Shown here: piece after piece, positions 58,401 to 61,087 of the stretch | Position numbering within the stretch: the first letter of the stretch is position 1 | Layout of the letters: every line of letters begins with the position of its first letter | Source: Anisus vortex | Lineage: Eukaryota > Mollusca > Gastropoda > Planorbidae | Direction: 5' to 3' | NCBI GenBank assembly: GCA_949126835.1 | Contig: OX421498.1 | Coordinates: 38,793,243 to 38,857,242 of the forward strand | DNA length: 64,000 nt | The notes under the pieces: generated by a model | Seen by the model: the letters and a program-made list of their open reading frames with translations, nothing else | Databases searched by the model: none | Told to the model about the DNA's origin: nothing | Translations under genes and position numbers: made by a program

Positions 58401-61087
58401 ATGTAATTATATATAGTATGCAGATGCGAAGCCAGAAATATTTTACAGGGGGGGGGAGGGGGGGCTGAATTTTCGCGTGACAAATATTTACCGAATTTTT
58501 AGCGAATTTAGTACATATTTTTTAACAATCTGTTGAAAAATATTTTATTTTTTTTTATTCCAGGGGGGGGGGGGGGGGGGGGGGGGCTAAGTCCCCCTCA
58601 GCCCCCCCCCCCCCCCACCCTCTGATAGTATGCTACTATGATGCCCTTCTTTAGACATTTTTTTTTCCGAAAAACTCTCTAGACAAGTTTTTTATACACC
58701 TATAACATTTATAATAAATTCACATTACAATAAGTTGTATAAATAATTATTTTTAGGGTCAAAACTATACATGTCAAAACAAAATAATGAATTATAGTTT
58801 TCAACGAAACAAAAAGGATTTATTTATCTTCCCTTTAGTAGAGCGATCTCCACTGCCCCAACACAATTTTTATTTAAACAGGGGAGAAAAACAAGGCGTT
58901 TTCGATAGCCAAAGGTAGTGAAACAAATATTATGGACTATCGTGTTTCACACCTCCCCAGGATAAGCTTACCTGAAGAGACAAGCTTTGCTTCTCCTCCT
59001 CCAGGCGTCGTAAGTGCTCGTCATGAGGACTGGATCGAACGTTACACTGAAAGGACAGAAAGCGCAGAAAAGCATTGAGTACACCATCGGAGAAAAGTTA
59101 TACTCTAGCTAGTGTAACGCATGAGTCATGCAATAGTTTCAGCATATGCAAATGATGAGGGGAAAAGGGGGTGGGGGATTAATTTGTGAAAGATGTACCA
59201 CATAGAGACCGACCGAAACCAAAAAACGAAGACATACCGAATATTATACATTGACTTTCGGCCTAAACCGAAGCCGAAACCGAAAGTTTAACTACAACTT
59301 CGACCGAAACCGAAAAATAAGCCGAAAATGAATGCGAAACAAATGATTTCAAAAGACTGCACATTTATGTGAAATATTAACTAGTTTATGAGCACTCTAT
59401 TTGAGTTAACCATTCTTTGATTACATAATTCGTTATTATTAACTTCAGTCTTCTACTTCACATTAGGGATGTTAATATCCTTTTTTTTTCTCAAAACCCA
59501 TTTTCGCTTCCCCCTCTCCGCCCCGGGCAAAGTAAAATTTATAGTTTGGAAAAGACAAATTTGCATTGATTATACTAAAAAATAATACAAAGGACCATTA
59601 ATCCTTAGATCGTGGTGAAATCTTTAAAAAAAATAGTTGATTTTGTATAAGCAGAAGTCAAAAGCTGTAGTCTCATGTATTTAGACCTTTATAATTATAA
59701 TATAAATCAGTGGATGTTAGATCTATATTTTACACACATTAAAAGAATATTTGTAGAATATTAATAAAATCCCAGACACATCTATCTAGGGTTGACAAGA
59801 AAATTAACAGTTTTTTAAAAGAACCTTACATGCTCTGCAAAGTTTGTTTGTTTTTTTAACTGCCCAAGTTGCTTTTCAGTCTACTTTAAATAAAATGTTG
59901 GGTCAGTTTTACTAATATACAATTAATTATTGGCAGCTAATGTAATAAAACTGAACTGATTGTGGATTGTGAAACACTAAATATGTCATTCTTTTTGTCT
60001 CTCTATGTCCTTTTGAAGTCCAAGTATCTCGCAACCTTACGTCTGTCGGTCTGTTTGTCTGTTGAAAAAGCGTTCAGCATCAGTGGGGAAATTCCAGTTT
60101 TTTTCTTTTCGAATATGTATATCAAATGGCTGTGCCGGCGACTAGTGTTAACATCTGCATTTGCTGTTGTATGTGCTAGTATCGCGAATTCACAATCAAT
60201 ATTCGGAATTTGAAAAAAGAAAAAAATTATAATTCGCCTCTGACAAACGAGTGTTTGCAAGGAATATAATGTTAAGGAATTGTTTTGTGCTAATCAAACA
60301 GGGTTTACAAATATTTCTTCAGATAAAAAGATAAATAAATCGTGGGACACAGTTATGAATGATTCCCTCCCGAAATCCGGTTTTGTTTAACATCCCTACT
60401 TCACACATATTAATTCACAACAGTTTAACTAAATGAAAGTATCAATAAGTAGAGTAATAGATGCAGCAATAGCGTAGCATTATGAATTTTGAAAGTTAAA
60501 ATACATATTCGGCTGATGACCGAAAGTCAATATCAGTTTCGGCCGAAACCGTAAACAAACCGAAAACTAACCTTTTGGCTTCGGTCGAAACCGAAAACAC
60601 GCCGAAAAAGGGGTTTTGCCTATTTTCGGCGCCGAAAACGAAGCCGAAACCGAATATCGGTCGGTCTCTAGTACCACACCACACTTTGTCGCTCATGGTT
60701 AAGTTTAGGTTCATAGACCATCGGGTATAGAGGTATAGATCTGATTCGGCAACTTTTTAACGTCTTTTTTTTCTGCAAGAATGGAGCGCATAAATGGTGT
60801 AAATAAGTTTGCAGTGTTATGATATTCCGTAAGAGTGTTATACTAGGCCAGTGGCAAAAATAATAACAGTTATACTAGGCCAATGGACCAATAATAACCA
60901 ACTATGGTAATGCTCTAATTACAAATTTAAAATAACATAAATTGTCTGCCACTCAAGAATATACCTGGCATGATTCAAAATCATACGACGGTGTCAATGT
61001 TGCCTCCTCGGTACCAAGATCAACCCGAATGTCATACTTCAAGGCCAGAGTCAAAGATCCGAGCCACGTTCCGCCCCCGGTTGCCAT
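2756..61087 (-). CDS. PPFIBP: Liprin-beta (PPFIBP1/2-like) gene, partial; gene-level entry joining all exons
   Basis: The coding join on the minus strand is 61087-60965, 59046-58972, 57655-57542, 7843-7712, 7537-7432, 6477-6416, 6026-5942, 5740-5637, 4884-4812, 4205-4084, 2954-2756. Lengths are 123, 75, 114, 132, 106, 62, 85, 104, 73, 122 and 199 nt. All phases agree and no stop arises, giving about 398 residues. Identification rests on order-preserving similarity to vertebrate liprin-beta: the QVSVLSDQVDAQAEKIRD block, ELLTRSSLEHHKLDLMAEVS, AVDTLMLANEEK followed by RKLEDMRRLFKRYRRVEE, AQGRK then VEELL, and the SSSAPNL motif. Liprin-betas are coiled-coil plus triple-SAM scaffold proteins that partner liprin-alpha and LAR-type phosphatases at synapses and focal adhesions. 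The window holds the coiled coil and the disordered linker. The SAM domains must lie left of position 2756 and the long-form N-terminus right of the window. Relative to the vertebrate proteins, a stretch of coiled coil between exons 7712-7843 and 7432-7537 appears to be missing. Confidence 0.9.
3738..3818 (+). mobile_element. TTAA micro-element, copy 1
   Basis: Flanked by TTAA at 3738-3741 and 3815-3818, with a 73-bp body. The ends read CCCTTCCCG and, inverted, CCCTTACAG. The core gacctacttctatctatgct is the same in all four copies in this window. TTAA target duplications are typical of piggyBac-type and Kolobok DNA transposons; the body is far too short for any transposase. Confidence 0.7.
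4084..4205 (-). CDS. PPFIBP: Liprin-beta exon, linker with RSNSCENL motif
   Basis: Acceptor tatctgtag, donor gtaact, phase 1 to 0, 122 nt. It encodes a Met codon split across the intron, then HQMNNFNGGNTVSTIPLISR and a tail containing RSNSCENLVPGSKK. The RSNSCENL stretch has the form of a basophilic-kinase / 14-3-3 type site (RSxSxxNL), like the KSSSLGNL motif of vertebrate PPFIBP1; this functional reading is inference. Confidence 0.82.
4465..4680 (+). repeat. SINE family A copy, degenerate
   Basis: It keeps gcgcgttcggctggcgaa from the tRNA-like head, the core gtctacccagctctaatggg and ttagttggggtaaagt, and the 3' portion ggtgaacgctgctt. The box-B region is damaged. It lies in the liprin-beta intron between exons 4084-4205 and 4812-4884. 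Confidence 0.75.
4812..4884 (-). CDS. PPFIBP: Liprin-beta exon, linker
   Basis: Acceptor tctctgcacag, donor gtaagt, phase 0 to 1, 73 nt. It encodes PMFHPDDRSDGRHYLSSPSA then SSTP. The composition is low-complexity and hydrophilic, as expected for the linker between coiled coil and SAM domains. The call rests on splice-site quality and phase agreement with both neighbours rather than on residue similarity. An exon of this kind could be alternatively spliced. Confidence 0.78.
4885..5636. other. Liprin-beta intron
   Basis: AT-rich, with no exon or recognisable repeat beyond short A/T tracts. Confidence 0.6.
5637..5740 (-). CDS. PPFIBP: Liprin-beta exon, EELL motif and Ser/Thr-rich linker
   Basis: Acceptor caaatttcag, donor gtaagt, phase 1 to 0, 104 nt. 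It encodes AVEELLMNLEDGDTSSTSSS then TTPSVGDAALRDQHY. The EELL motif sits just after AQGRK, as it does in vertebrate PPFIBP1. The run of Ser and Thr marks the start of the disordered linker and a likely phosphorylated region. A CAGCAG acceptor could allow a 3-nt alternative start, which would alter one residue. Confidence 0.88.
5942..6026 (-). CDS. PPFIBP: Liprin-beta exon, end of coiled coil
   Basis: Acceptor tgtactacag, donor gtaact, phase 0 to 1, 85 nt. It encodes ERKLEDMRRLFKRYRRVEEI then LVQAQGRK. Vertebrate PPFIBP1 has the same arrangement (RKIEDLR...NRYKKMQ...AQGKK). It ends the continuous coiled coil; the next exon opens the serine-rich linker. Confidence 0.93.
6416..6477 (-). CDS. 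PPFIBP: Liprin-beta exon, LMLANEEK block
   Basis: Acceptor atctttacag, donor gtgaga, phase 1 to 0, 62 nt. It encodes DTEVEKLKRAVDTLMLANEE followed by K, matching the vertebrate (K/R)..(A/V)E(S/T)L(M/L)(A/L)ANE(E/D)K motif near the end of the coiled coil. Flanking introns are about 390 bp and 950 bp. Confidence 0.92.
6478..7431. other. Liprin-beta intron
   Basis: AT-rich intron with several T tracts (about 6880-6930). No additional exon that would restore the missing vertebrate coiled-coil segment was found. Confidence 0.6.
7432..7537 (-). CDS. PPFIBP: Liprin-beta exon, coiled coil continuation
   Basis: Acceptor gtcttcaacag, donor gtaggt, phase 0 to 1. Residues RQVAELEAKLLMKDAENSEL followed by RLRLGRNGTLPL. 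It corresponds to the vertebrate V(A)xLQEQVALKDAEIERLHSQL region. The intron separating it from exon 7712-7843 is only 174 bp, yet the intervening vertebrate segment has no counterpart here, so this part of the rod seems shorter in this lineage. Confidence 0.88.
7712..7843 (-). CDS. PPFIBP: Liprin-beta exon, coiled coil ELLxRSSLE
   Basis: Acceptor ttcttcatag, donor gtaagg, phase 0 to 0, 44 codons. It begins ELLTRSSLEHHKLDLMAEVS and ends DERFRAVQ. The start is a near match to vertebrate ELLSRTSLETQKLDLM(A/T)E(I/V)S, the strongest identifying stretch in the window. Heptad-like Leu/Met spacing continues throughout. This is the first exon downstream of the giant intron and is the predicted common splice target of both the long isoform and the 14342-14437 start. 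Confidence 0.95.
7844..9100. other. Left end of the giant liprin-beta intron
   Basis: AT-rich, with a short C run near 8784. No exon or transposon end was recognised. Confidence 0.5.
9101..9670. repeat. 57-bp minisatellite, ten units
   Basis: The array is exactly 570 bp, ten units of 57 bp, each beginning atgtccttca(c/t)ctcaatat and containing tgctcacacacatgttctct. Units are almost identical. Units 2, 6 and 9 carry T in place of C at the ca(c/t)ctc site and unit 3 has tgttatctc. Because 57 is divisible by three, three plus-strand frames and one minus-strand frame stay open. The minus (liprin-sense) frame reads a 19-residue unit ALREHVCEQYKDIEVKDMR. I see no start, splice or homology that would make it coding. 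Confidence 0.95.
9683..9936 (-). repeat. SINE family A copy
   Basis: From the 3' tail (aaagtatcccggtcggact) through ccagcacaatgctcagc, aactttaccccaactaag and agagctgggtacac to the box-B region (aggattcaaacccagg). It abuts the 57-bp array at its tail and the 36-bp array at its head. Confidence 0.9.
9937..10080. repeat. 36-bp tandem repeat, four units
   Basis: Four units of 36 bp (144 bp total), consensus gcagctcaaccatctaaaaa plus actacaacagacgatt. The array begins inside the gctgcagctc of the SINE head, so it may have arisen by amplification at the insertion boundary. Confidence 0.9.
10081..11386. other. Giant intron, unassigned stretch
   Basis: AT-rich. A short repeated motif gttcacatgatatcagccg occurs near 10390-10440. 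No exon was recognised. Confidence 0.45.
11395..11702. mobile_element. hAT-type MITE with perfect target duplication
   Basis: The 308-bp body is flanked by identical 8-bp copies of actagaaa (11387-11394 and 11703-11710). The ends are CAGGACCGGCTCTAGG and, inverted, CAGGGTCGGCTCATCC. Subterminal sequences also pair (ctctaggcgc with gcgccctagg). An 8-bp duplication and CAGG-type termini fit hAT; there is no transposase frame. Confidence 0.85.
11711..13946. other. Giant intron with many G or C homopolymers
   Basis: G runs occur near 11994, 12300, 12421, 13225 and 13361, C runs near 12716 and 12826, and a (CA)n tract near 12187-12206. Open frames here are short and lack support. Confidence 0.5.
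13947..14003 (-). repeat. SINE family A 3' fragment
   Basis: Only the tail region remains: gtaaagtaccagtcggacc through ggtgaagcagcgttcacca. This is the typical result of 5' truncation during reverse transcription. Confidence 0.75.
14342..14437 (-). CDS. PPFIBP: Liprin-beta internal alternative first exon (32 residues, short isoform)
   Basis: The ATG is at 14437-14435 in a good context (cagaaaATGt). The 32 codons begin MSRYTNGYSHLNRPASTGVY and end WENKLQELV, closing at GTG with a consensus gtaagaat donor in phase 0. The next coding exon in the sense direction, 7712-7843, accepts phase 0, so the join LQELV to ELLTRSSLE is open and keeps a helical register. The exon and its 5' leader (to about 14560) form an island clearly richer in G+C than the surrounding intron, and a TATA-like stretch lies about 155 nt upstream of the ATG. 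I read this as the first exon of a shorter liprin-beta isoform lacking the first coiled-coil block. It could instead start an unrelated nested transcript. Confidence 0.6.
14587..14603 (-). promoter_or_regulatory. TATA-like element near the short-isoform exon
   Basis: The sequence is nearly symmetric. The plus strand reads gagtatataaaactg, a good TATA box, and the minus strand reads gttttatatactc. It lies in the GC-richer island about 155 nt upstream of the 14437 ATG, a spacing compatible with a leader of roughly 125 nt. The plus-strand orientation scores better by eye, so it may instead drive divergent transcription. No initiator or other core element was identified. Confidence 0.3.
14850..15845. 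other. Giant intron, unassigned stretch
   Basis: AT-rich, with a G run at about 15467-15482 and TA-rich sequence near 15720-15770. No exon was recognised. Confidence 0.45.
15846..16267. repeat. 16-bp minisatellite, about 26 units
   Basis: Consensus cctttgataaactcaa, varying mainly at gataa(a/g)ctcaac, with one unit changed to ttctaaactc and a few to gataaagtcaac. It covers about 420 bp. The unit length is not a multiple of three and no frame stays open across it. Confidence 0.95.
16268..16965. other. Giant intron, AT-rich
   Basis: A and T runs only; no feature recognised. Confidence 0.5.
16966..17220 (-). repeat. SINE family A copy, near full length
   Basis: From gtaaagtatccagtcggacc to the tRNA-like head ending gcgctgccgctcgcccacca. 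It contains the core aactaaggtcaggtacccat and aaagctgggtagac. The box-B region is partly changed (caggattcggtacgg). Confidence 0.9.
17221..18160. other. Giant intron, unassigned
   Basis: Includes a G run at about 17833-17848 and a CpG-richer patch near 17360-17450. No exon was recognised. Confidence 0.45.
18161..18436 (-). repeat. Two adjacent degraded SINE family A copies
   Basis: The first (18161-18297) starts gtaagtaaactaatcccgtc and reaches ccagcacaaagctcagacg. The second (18325-18436) begins at gtcaagggttcaccaattt and includes gtaaccagcacgatgcc and ggtctctagtacccac. The second is much more diverged. Confidence 0.7.
19139..19366 (-). mobile_element. hAT-type MITE, family 1 copy
   Basis: Flanked by perfect 8-bp copies of gactacag (19131-19138 and 19367-19374). 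The ends read caggaatcgactactttt and, inverted, ctgtgatcggcaacctacg. Internal landmarks shared with other copies are agtgtgccaaagtag, ctgcgtgccaagtcagg and cacgtgccatttt. Confidence 0.85.
19375..22354. other. Giant intron, unassigned
   Basis: AT-rich. It has an AGAT-rich patch at about 20690-20880, a G run at about 21816-21829 and short ggcctacta-type motifs near 19930-20060. No exon, transposon end or RNA gene was recognised. Confidence 0.4.
22355..22690. repeat. Long polypurine tract (GA-rich)
   Basis: Over about 335 bp the plus strand is almost all A and G, built from gagaga, gaaagaa and gggaggga motifs. A pure (CT)n run follows at about 22779-22798. The overlapping minus-strand frames rich in Ser, Leu and Pro are a compositional artefact. 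Such mirror-like tracts can form triplex (H-) DNA; that is general knowledge, not shown here. Confidence 0.85.
22800..23825. other. Giant intron, unassigned
   Basis: C-rich patch at 22980-23300 and a G run near 23451. No supported exon. Confidence 0.4.
23826..23931 (-). repeat. SINE family A 3' fragment
   Basis: Contains gtaaagtatctcgtcggatc, gccggtgaggcagcgttcac and gattgtgtggcc. It stops before the tRNA-like head. Confidence 0.85.
24215..24297 (+). mobile_element. TTAA micro-element, copy 2
   Basis: TTAA at 24215-24218 and 24294-24297. The body matches copy 1 apart from a CG insertion (cccgcgtaccg), gctttcag and gttccgctat. Same orientation as copy 1. Confidence 0.7.
24298..29334. other. 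Giant intron, unassigned
   Basis: AT-rich with C or G homopolymers near 24728, 24788, 25445, 25820, 27060, 27138 and 28554. A weak copy of the dispersed repeat also seen near 2160-2265 lies at about 25880-26130 (gtcagtttttccgtccta, ccaaaccgtatgaaccct). The 161-residue plus-strand frame at 25634-26119 reads through a C run and has no recognisable domain. Confidence 0.4.
29335..29410 (-). mobile_element. hAT-type MITE fragment, family 1
   Basis: Keeps the family's terminal half: cgcgtgccattgaaaatcg, ctgcgtgtcaggtcaggca and cgtaggctgcaacc. The other end is missing or too diverged. Confidence 0.7.
29411..32451. other. Giant intron, unassigned
   Basis: A (TG)n tract at about 30426-30460, A runs near 29732 and 30160, and a short (TG)n at 31574-31588. 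A G+C-richer patch at 29840-30060 has no splice-compatible coding frame that I could defend. Confidence 0.4.
32452..32648 (+). mobile_element. hAT-type MITE, family 1 copy
   Basis: Starts caggggaaggcaacctacgg and ends gtgccgacccctg. Flanks are tactaaat and gactaaag, six of eight matching. It contains ggcacgcgtgccatacttt and ggcacgcggaagac. Confidence 0.85.
32649..34156. other. Giant intron, unassigned
   Basis: Contains a C run followed by (CA)n at about 33653-33690. No exon was recognised. Confidence 0.45.
34157..34390 (-). repeat. SINE family A copy
   Basis: gtaaagtatcccgtcggacc to the box-B region aggattctagcccagg. The core aactaatgtcaggtacccat is well preserved. Confidence 0.88.
34400..35457. 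other. Giant intron, unassigned
   Basis: Includes a (CT)n(CA)n tract near 34580-34605 and a T run of about 27 bases at 35240-35266. Confidence 0.45.
35458..35570. repeat. Dispersed repeat, copy 1 of 2
   Basis: Shares caatctaatata, tgcatccattaaaaataaac and gagcatgtctgcacgactaa with 37824-37935, in the same orientation. A weaker partial copy (acagaacatatctgcacaac) precedes it near 35412. Confidence 0.8.
36930..37194 (-). repeat. SINE family A copy, near full length
   Basis: From aaataaagtattccatatga to the head ending acgccagacgaacgcccgtg. The box-B region aggattcgaacccaggacc is intact on the minus strand (ggttcgaatcc). Confidence 0.9.
37372..37452 (-). mobile_element. TTAA micro-element, copy 3 (inverted)
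   Basis: TTAA at 37372-37375 and 37449-37452. It is the reverse complement of copies 1 and 2, so the inverted ends and the TTAA flanks are seen in both orientations. Confidence 0.75.
37824..37935. repeat. Dispersed repeat, copy 2 of 2
   Basis: About 110 bp matching 35458-35570, ending in a (CA)n-like tract and atgaaataaat. Neither copy has visible transposon ends. Confidence 0.8.
37936..39346. other. Giant intron, unassigned
   Basis: AT-rich, with G runs near 39040 and 39160. No exon was recognised. Confidence 0.45.
39347..39567 (+). mobile_element. hAT-type MITE, family 1 copy
   Basis: Starts caggggtcggcaacctacga and ends aaaaggttgccgccccaag. Flanks gaccagga and gactaggt match at six of eight positions. 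It is longer than its relatives because of a small internal duplication around tagtttcaattttcaatgg. Confidence 0.85.
39576..41006. other. Giant intron, unassigned
   Basis: Includes a (TA)n microsatellite at about 40433-40462 and G runs near 39646 and 40858. Confidence 0.45.
41007..41280 (+). repeat. SINE family A, best-preserved copy
   Basis: Reading 5' to 3': a tRNA-derived head with RNA polymerase III box A (tggccgagcgg, 41016-41026) and a perfect box B (ggttcgaatcc, 41059-41069); a body with ctacccagctctgatgggta and gactttagttggggtaaagt; a second body block gccacacaatcccctagtat; and a tail ending gtccgacggcatactttact. It has head, body and tail modules and no coding capacity. Although the first 75 bases resemble a tRNA, they run without a break into the SINE body, so this is not a tRNA gene. 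Confidence 0.93.
41290..42411. other. Giant intron, unassigned
   Basis: C or G runs near 41620, 41911 and 42046; otherwise AT-rich. Confidence 0.45.
42412..42604 (+). mobile_element. hAT-type MITE, family 1 copy
   Basis: Starts ctcggggtcggcaacttacg and ends aggttgccgaccactg. Flanks gtctggtg and gtctagtg match at seven of eight positions. About 25 bp near the left end (the tgccagacttggcacg part) are deleted relative to other copies. Confidence 0.85.
42613..43773. other. Giant intron, unassigned
   Basis: Contains a (TG)n at about 42676-42693, an A run at 43148-43162, a C run near 43217 and a G run near 43373. Confidence 0.45.
43774..44023 (+). repeat. SINE family A copy
   Basis: Box B gggttcgaaccctg is well preserved, but the box-A half is diverged (gcagtggactcggctagcg). 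It contains gtctacccagttccgatggg and ggccacacaatcccctaata, and ends gtctgactgggatgct. Confidence 0.88.
44024..44376. other. Giant intron, unassigned
   Basis: No feature seen up to the TA dinucleotide at the left edge of the pogo-like element. Confidence 0.45.
44377..46061 (+). mobile_element. Pogo/Tigger-like DNA transposon remnant (1.69 kb)
   Basis: Flanked by TA on both sides (44375-44376 and 46062-46063). The left end reads GGGGAGAGCGGGGAGAAGTG and the right end, inverted, GGGGAGAAGTGGGACATTAA. The motif agaagtgggaca or its complement recurs inside at about 44720, 44746, 45818, 45835 and 45861, like reiterated transposase-binding repeats. TA duplications and an internal CENP-B-type helix-turn-helix remnant place it with pogo (Tc1/mariner superfamily). 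No intact catalytic DDE region is visible. Confidence 0.75.
45200..45420 (+). pseudogene. Broken CENP-B-type HTH region of a pogo-like transposase
   Basis: The frame starting at atggctggtcg (45281) reads MAGRNWLTSFFK. After a one-base shift in an A-rich run it continues RNMELSVRKSEGTSLARAST. The pattern AG..WL..F.(K/R)R....LS(V/L)R..E.TSLARA is characteristic of the second HTH of CENP-B/Tigger/jerky transposases. A weaker upstream part (KKALAFEMAQ) is interrupted by stops. The piece is frameshifted and cannot encode a functional protein. Confidence 0.7.
46275..46463 (-). repeat. SINE family A copy with internal deletion
   Basis: Tail to head: agtaaagtataccctc, agtttctgtggccacagcat, then a direct jump from gccacatttgcctc to gcagactcgag, losing the ggtacccatcagagctggg core. 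The head is intact (aggattcgaacccaggacc ... cactcggccaccatgccc). Confidence 0.88.
46464..47980. other. Giant intron, unassigned
   Basis: Contains short repeated ggttaattt/gttaaaat motifs at 46620-46760 and a G run near 47288. A weak inverted pair, tgaagccacggggt (46791) and tggctacgcccct (46932), may bound a MITE-like element. Confidence 0.4.
47981..48468. mobile_element. piggyBac-like TTAA MITE (480-bp body)
   Basis: TTAA at 47981-47984 and 48465-48468. The terminal inverted repeats are CCCTTTGAGCCCTTCCC (left) and CCCTTTAAGCCCTGCCC (right, inverted), 15 of 17 identical. No transposase frame is present. TTAA duplication plus CCC-starting termini is the piggyBac signature. Confidence 0.85.
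48469..49039. other. Giant intron, unassigned
   Basis: AT-rich. A short tRNA-like fragment (gtcaccccagttgccagcag) occurs near 48640 but is too weak to call. Confidence 0.4.
49054..49325 (+). repeat. SINE family A copy with perfect 14-bp target duplication
   Basis: Flanked by tttagtcagtcaat at 49040-49053 and 49326-49339, identical over 14 bp. The head begins ggggcatggtagccaagtgg with box B ggttcaaatcc. The body holds gtctacccagctctgatggg and the tail ends ggtctgacgggatacttttt. The clean duplication marks a comparatively recent insertion by LINE machinery. Confidence 0.95.
49522..49742 (+). repeat. SINE family B copy (Asp-tRNA-like head, LINE-shared tail)
   Basis: Head: box-A-like ctggtccagcggttagttc, an anticodon-loop-like gactgtcaacc (GTC, as in tRNA-Asp) and box-B-like cgggttctatccctg. 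Tail: gacgtaataatcttct, the palindrome cttctatctagaag and gaacgtctgtaa, then ataagtt-type repeats. Flanked by acaaagag (49514-49521 and 49743-49750). The tail matches the 3' end of the LINE at 50464-52903. Confidence 0.85.
50892..51530 (+). pseudogene. LINE 1 ORF2 fragment: linker and N-terminal reverse transcriptase
   Basis: 212 codons. The first part is Lys/Asn-rich linker with a WFNTKLKKLCKQKENLFKKF motif. RT domain 0/1 follows with NKASGPDEIPARLLKEL and GKVPKDWKLANVTPLFK. The frame ends at a TAA where relatives have a Lys codon before GDKSDPGNYRPVSLT, which continues in the same frame downstream, so this is a single nonsense change rather than a real C-terminus. Confidence 0.88.
51531..52529 (+). 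pseudogene. LINE 1 reverse transcriptase core (broken)
   Basis: In frame after the stop: NYRPVSLTS, HGFRKNRSCETQL, DAILLDFSKAFDKV, SGVPQGTVL, and the catalytic FADD (52014-52025), followed by the thumb-like LGVIINDKLSW and the C-terminal LRPILEYAG-like VRPILEYAGSVWDP. Between GVPQGTVL and IYIKDLP the usual GPLLFL-type residues are absent, an 18-bp in-frame deletion at about 51959. It ends at a TAA replacing Gln after TPLVK. Confidence 0.88.
53000..53245. repeat. TG-rich repeat, copy 1 of 2
   Basis: Shares gttatgtgtgtacttgctgt, atatctgttagcta and tctactacaaa with 56640-56840. The shared non-TG sequence shows this is a true duplication and not just coincident microsatellite. Confidence 0.8.
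53484..53573. mobile_element. Short palindromic element, copy 1
   Basis: Left arm cacacctcgtcttatcgacg and right arm (inverted) cacagcacgtcgtatcgacg, 18 of 21 paired, around a 48-bp loop. It is inserted in the LINE 2 fragment next to a C run. Confidence 0.75.
53682..53763. mobile_element. Short palindromic element, copy 2
   Basis: Left arm cacaccttgtcgtatcgacg and right arm (inverted) cacaccacgtcgtatcgacg, 22 of 24 paired including the adjoining G/C bases, around a loop containing a G run. The loop differs from copy 1 while the arms match, as expected for foldback elements or MITE ends. Confidence 0.78.
53831..54244. other. Unassigned stretch between repeats
   Basis: Contains cagggccgtaattaggattg and gtgggggccct motifs of the type found at ends of some DNA transposons; no second end was identified. 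Confidence 0.35.
54245..54330 (+). mobile_element. hAT-type MITE fragment, family 1
   Basis: Starts caggggtcggcaacctaagg, continues agacttggcacgcagaacga and gcgtccacgcgagagacctc, then is truncated. Confidence 0.75.
54606..55526 (+). pseudogene. LINE 3 C-terminal open frame (306 residues, 5'-truncated)
   Basis: The frame is open for 306 codons. It contains LPIDSQIDLFDQTVLPILTY then GCELWG, the block immediately following RT in many CR1/L2-like LINEs, then LGETGKLYI and a C-terminal zinc knuckle CPFCLKDIGDGFHYLLQC (C-x2-C-x8-H-x4-C, about residues 237-254). RT and endonuclease are absent upstream, so the ATG is an internal codon rather than a gene start. The intact frame suggests a young truncated insertion. 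The 3' UTR runs to about 56013 and ends attgttcattgttgttg. Confidence 0.85.
55527..56013 (+). mobile_element. LINE 3 3' UTR and tail
   Basis: AT-rich, with long T-rich runs at 55730-55780 and a terminal aataaatattgttcattgtt. Interrupted poly-T of this kind within a LINE UTR is unusual and may be an expanded tract. Confidence 0.6.
56014..56245 (+). other. Unrecognised open frame with leucine/isoleucine periodicity
   Basis: The frame from about 56014 to the stop at 56243-56245 reads GRCRKALEVMDHWNGFALKL then DISFCEINLKTFNSFPKLRQ and further. L..F..FP.L..V.I spacing recalls a leucine-rich repeat, but I cannot name a family. It lies immediately after the LINE 3 tail and could be 3' flanking sequence carried with it, a degenerate gene fragment, or chance. 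Confidence 0.3.
56640..56840. repeat. TG-rich repeat, copy 2 of 2
   Basis: Matches 53000-53245 in order: tgttttggtgtaagtgttgt, tatgtgtgtacttgctgtgc, gcgtgcttctgatatctgtt, agctatgtgttatgtgtgtg, tctactacaaac. Confidence 0.8.
57190..57475. repeat. AC-rich minisatellite
   Basis: Irregular array built from acaacatacaacaca-type units over about 285 bp, with two gtacatgca(c/a)a(c/a)aac interruptions. The Cys/Val/Met-rich minus-strand frames are artefacts of the repeat. Confidence 0.85.
57542..57655 (-). CDS. PPFIBP: Liprin-beta exon, conserved coiled-coil block
   Basis: Acceptor tgttccag, donor gtaatc, phase 0 to 0, 38 codons. Residues begin VSVLSDQVDAQAEKIRDMDM and end DASNVLQQ. This is among the most conserved coiled-coil blocks of liprin-beta; vertebrate proteins have VSVLTDQVEAQGEKIRDLE and end in EMLQQ. 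The following exon in the transcript (7712-7843) starts ELLTRSSLE, continuing the vertebrate order, so the intron between them spans about 49.7 kb of this window. Confidence 0.93.
57981..58205 (-). repeat. SINE family A copy, degenerate
   Basis: Contains attatacccgtcagaccaat, gtgtagccagcacaatgcta, gttcccatcatagctgagtag and aggattcaaacctcgtacct. It lies in the liprin-beta intron between exons 57542-57655 and 58972-59046. Confidence 0.82.
58428..58620. repeat. Poly-G/poly-C foldback region
   Basis: agatgcgaagccagaaatat leads into a G-rich run (58448-58465). Later a 24-base G run (58563-58586) is followed after ctaagtccccctca by about 15 C (58602-58616), able to fold back on itself. The outer gcgaagccag motif resembles ends of a common GGCGTAGCCAGGGG-type repeat. 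Confidence 0.6.
58972..59046 (-). CDS. PPFIBP: Liprin-beta exon, start of coiled coil
   Basis: Acceptor cctttcag, donor gtaagc, phase 0 to 0, 25 codons. Residues SSPHDEHLRRLEEEKQSLSL align with the vertebrate segment containing ERLARLE..KESL..Q that opens the liprin-beta coiled coil. The next exon continues directly with the VSVLSDQV block, as in vertebrates. A hAT transposon (59203-60670) occupies most of the intron separating this exon from the upstream first exon. Confidence 0.88.
59203..60670 (+). mobile_element. hAT transposon remnant, 1.47 kb, perfect 8-bp duplication
   Basis: Flanked by gtaccaca at 59195-59202 and 60671-60678, identical. The termini share TAGAGACCGACCGA, and the subterminal regions are packed with ccgaaaccgaa / ttcggtttcgg repeats in both orientations (59203-59345 and 60510-60665). 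A degraded transposase C-terminus lies inside. It sits in the intron between the 60965-61087 first exon and exon 58972-59046. Confidence 0.92.
59962..60213 (+). pseudogene. hAT transposase dimerisation-region remnant
   Basis: The 83-codon frame contains KYLATLRLSVCLSVEKAFSI then SGE. hAT transposases end in a dimerisation domain with the pattern Y-L-x-(I/T)-P-x-(S)-x-x-S-E-(R/K)-x-F-S-x-(S/A)-G, which this matches in spacing. The residues after SGE are scrambled and earlier domains are lost. It cannot be functional. Confidence 0.65.
60965..61087 (-). CDS. PPFIBP: Liprin-beta alternative first coding exon (41 residues)
   Basis: The ATG is at 61087-61085, preceded 11 codons upstream by an in-frame TGA, so translation starts here rather than continuing from an upstream exon. 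The 41 residues begin MATGGGTWLGSLTLALKYDI and end in PSYDFESCQ. The exon closes with CAG and a gtatat donor in phase 0, exactly the phase needed by exon 58972-59046. I see no recognisable domain and no coiled coil. This sequence does not resemble the vertebrate N-terminus, so it is probably an alternative, isoform-specific start served by its own promoter. The 5' end of the transcript is not determined; an A/T-rich stretch (TAAAATAAAG) sits about 40 nt upstream. It remains possible that the open frame is fortuitous. Confidence 0.6.
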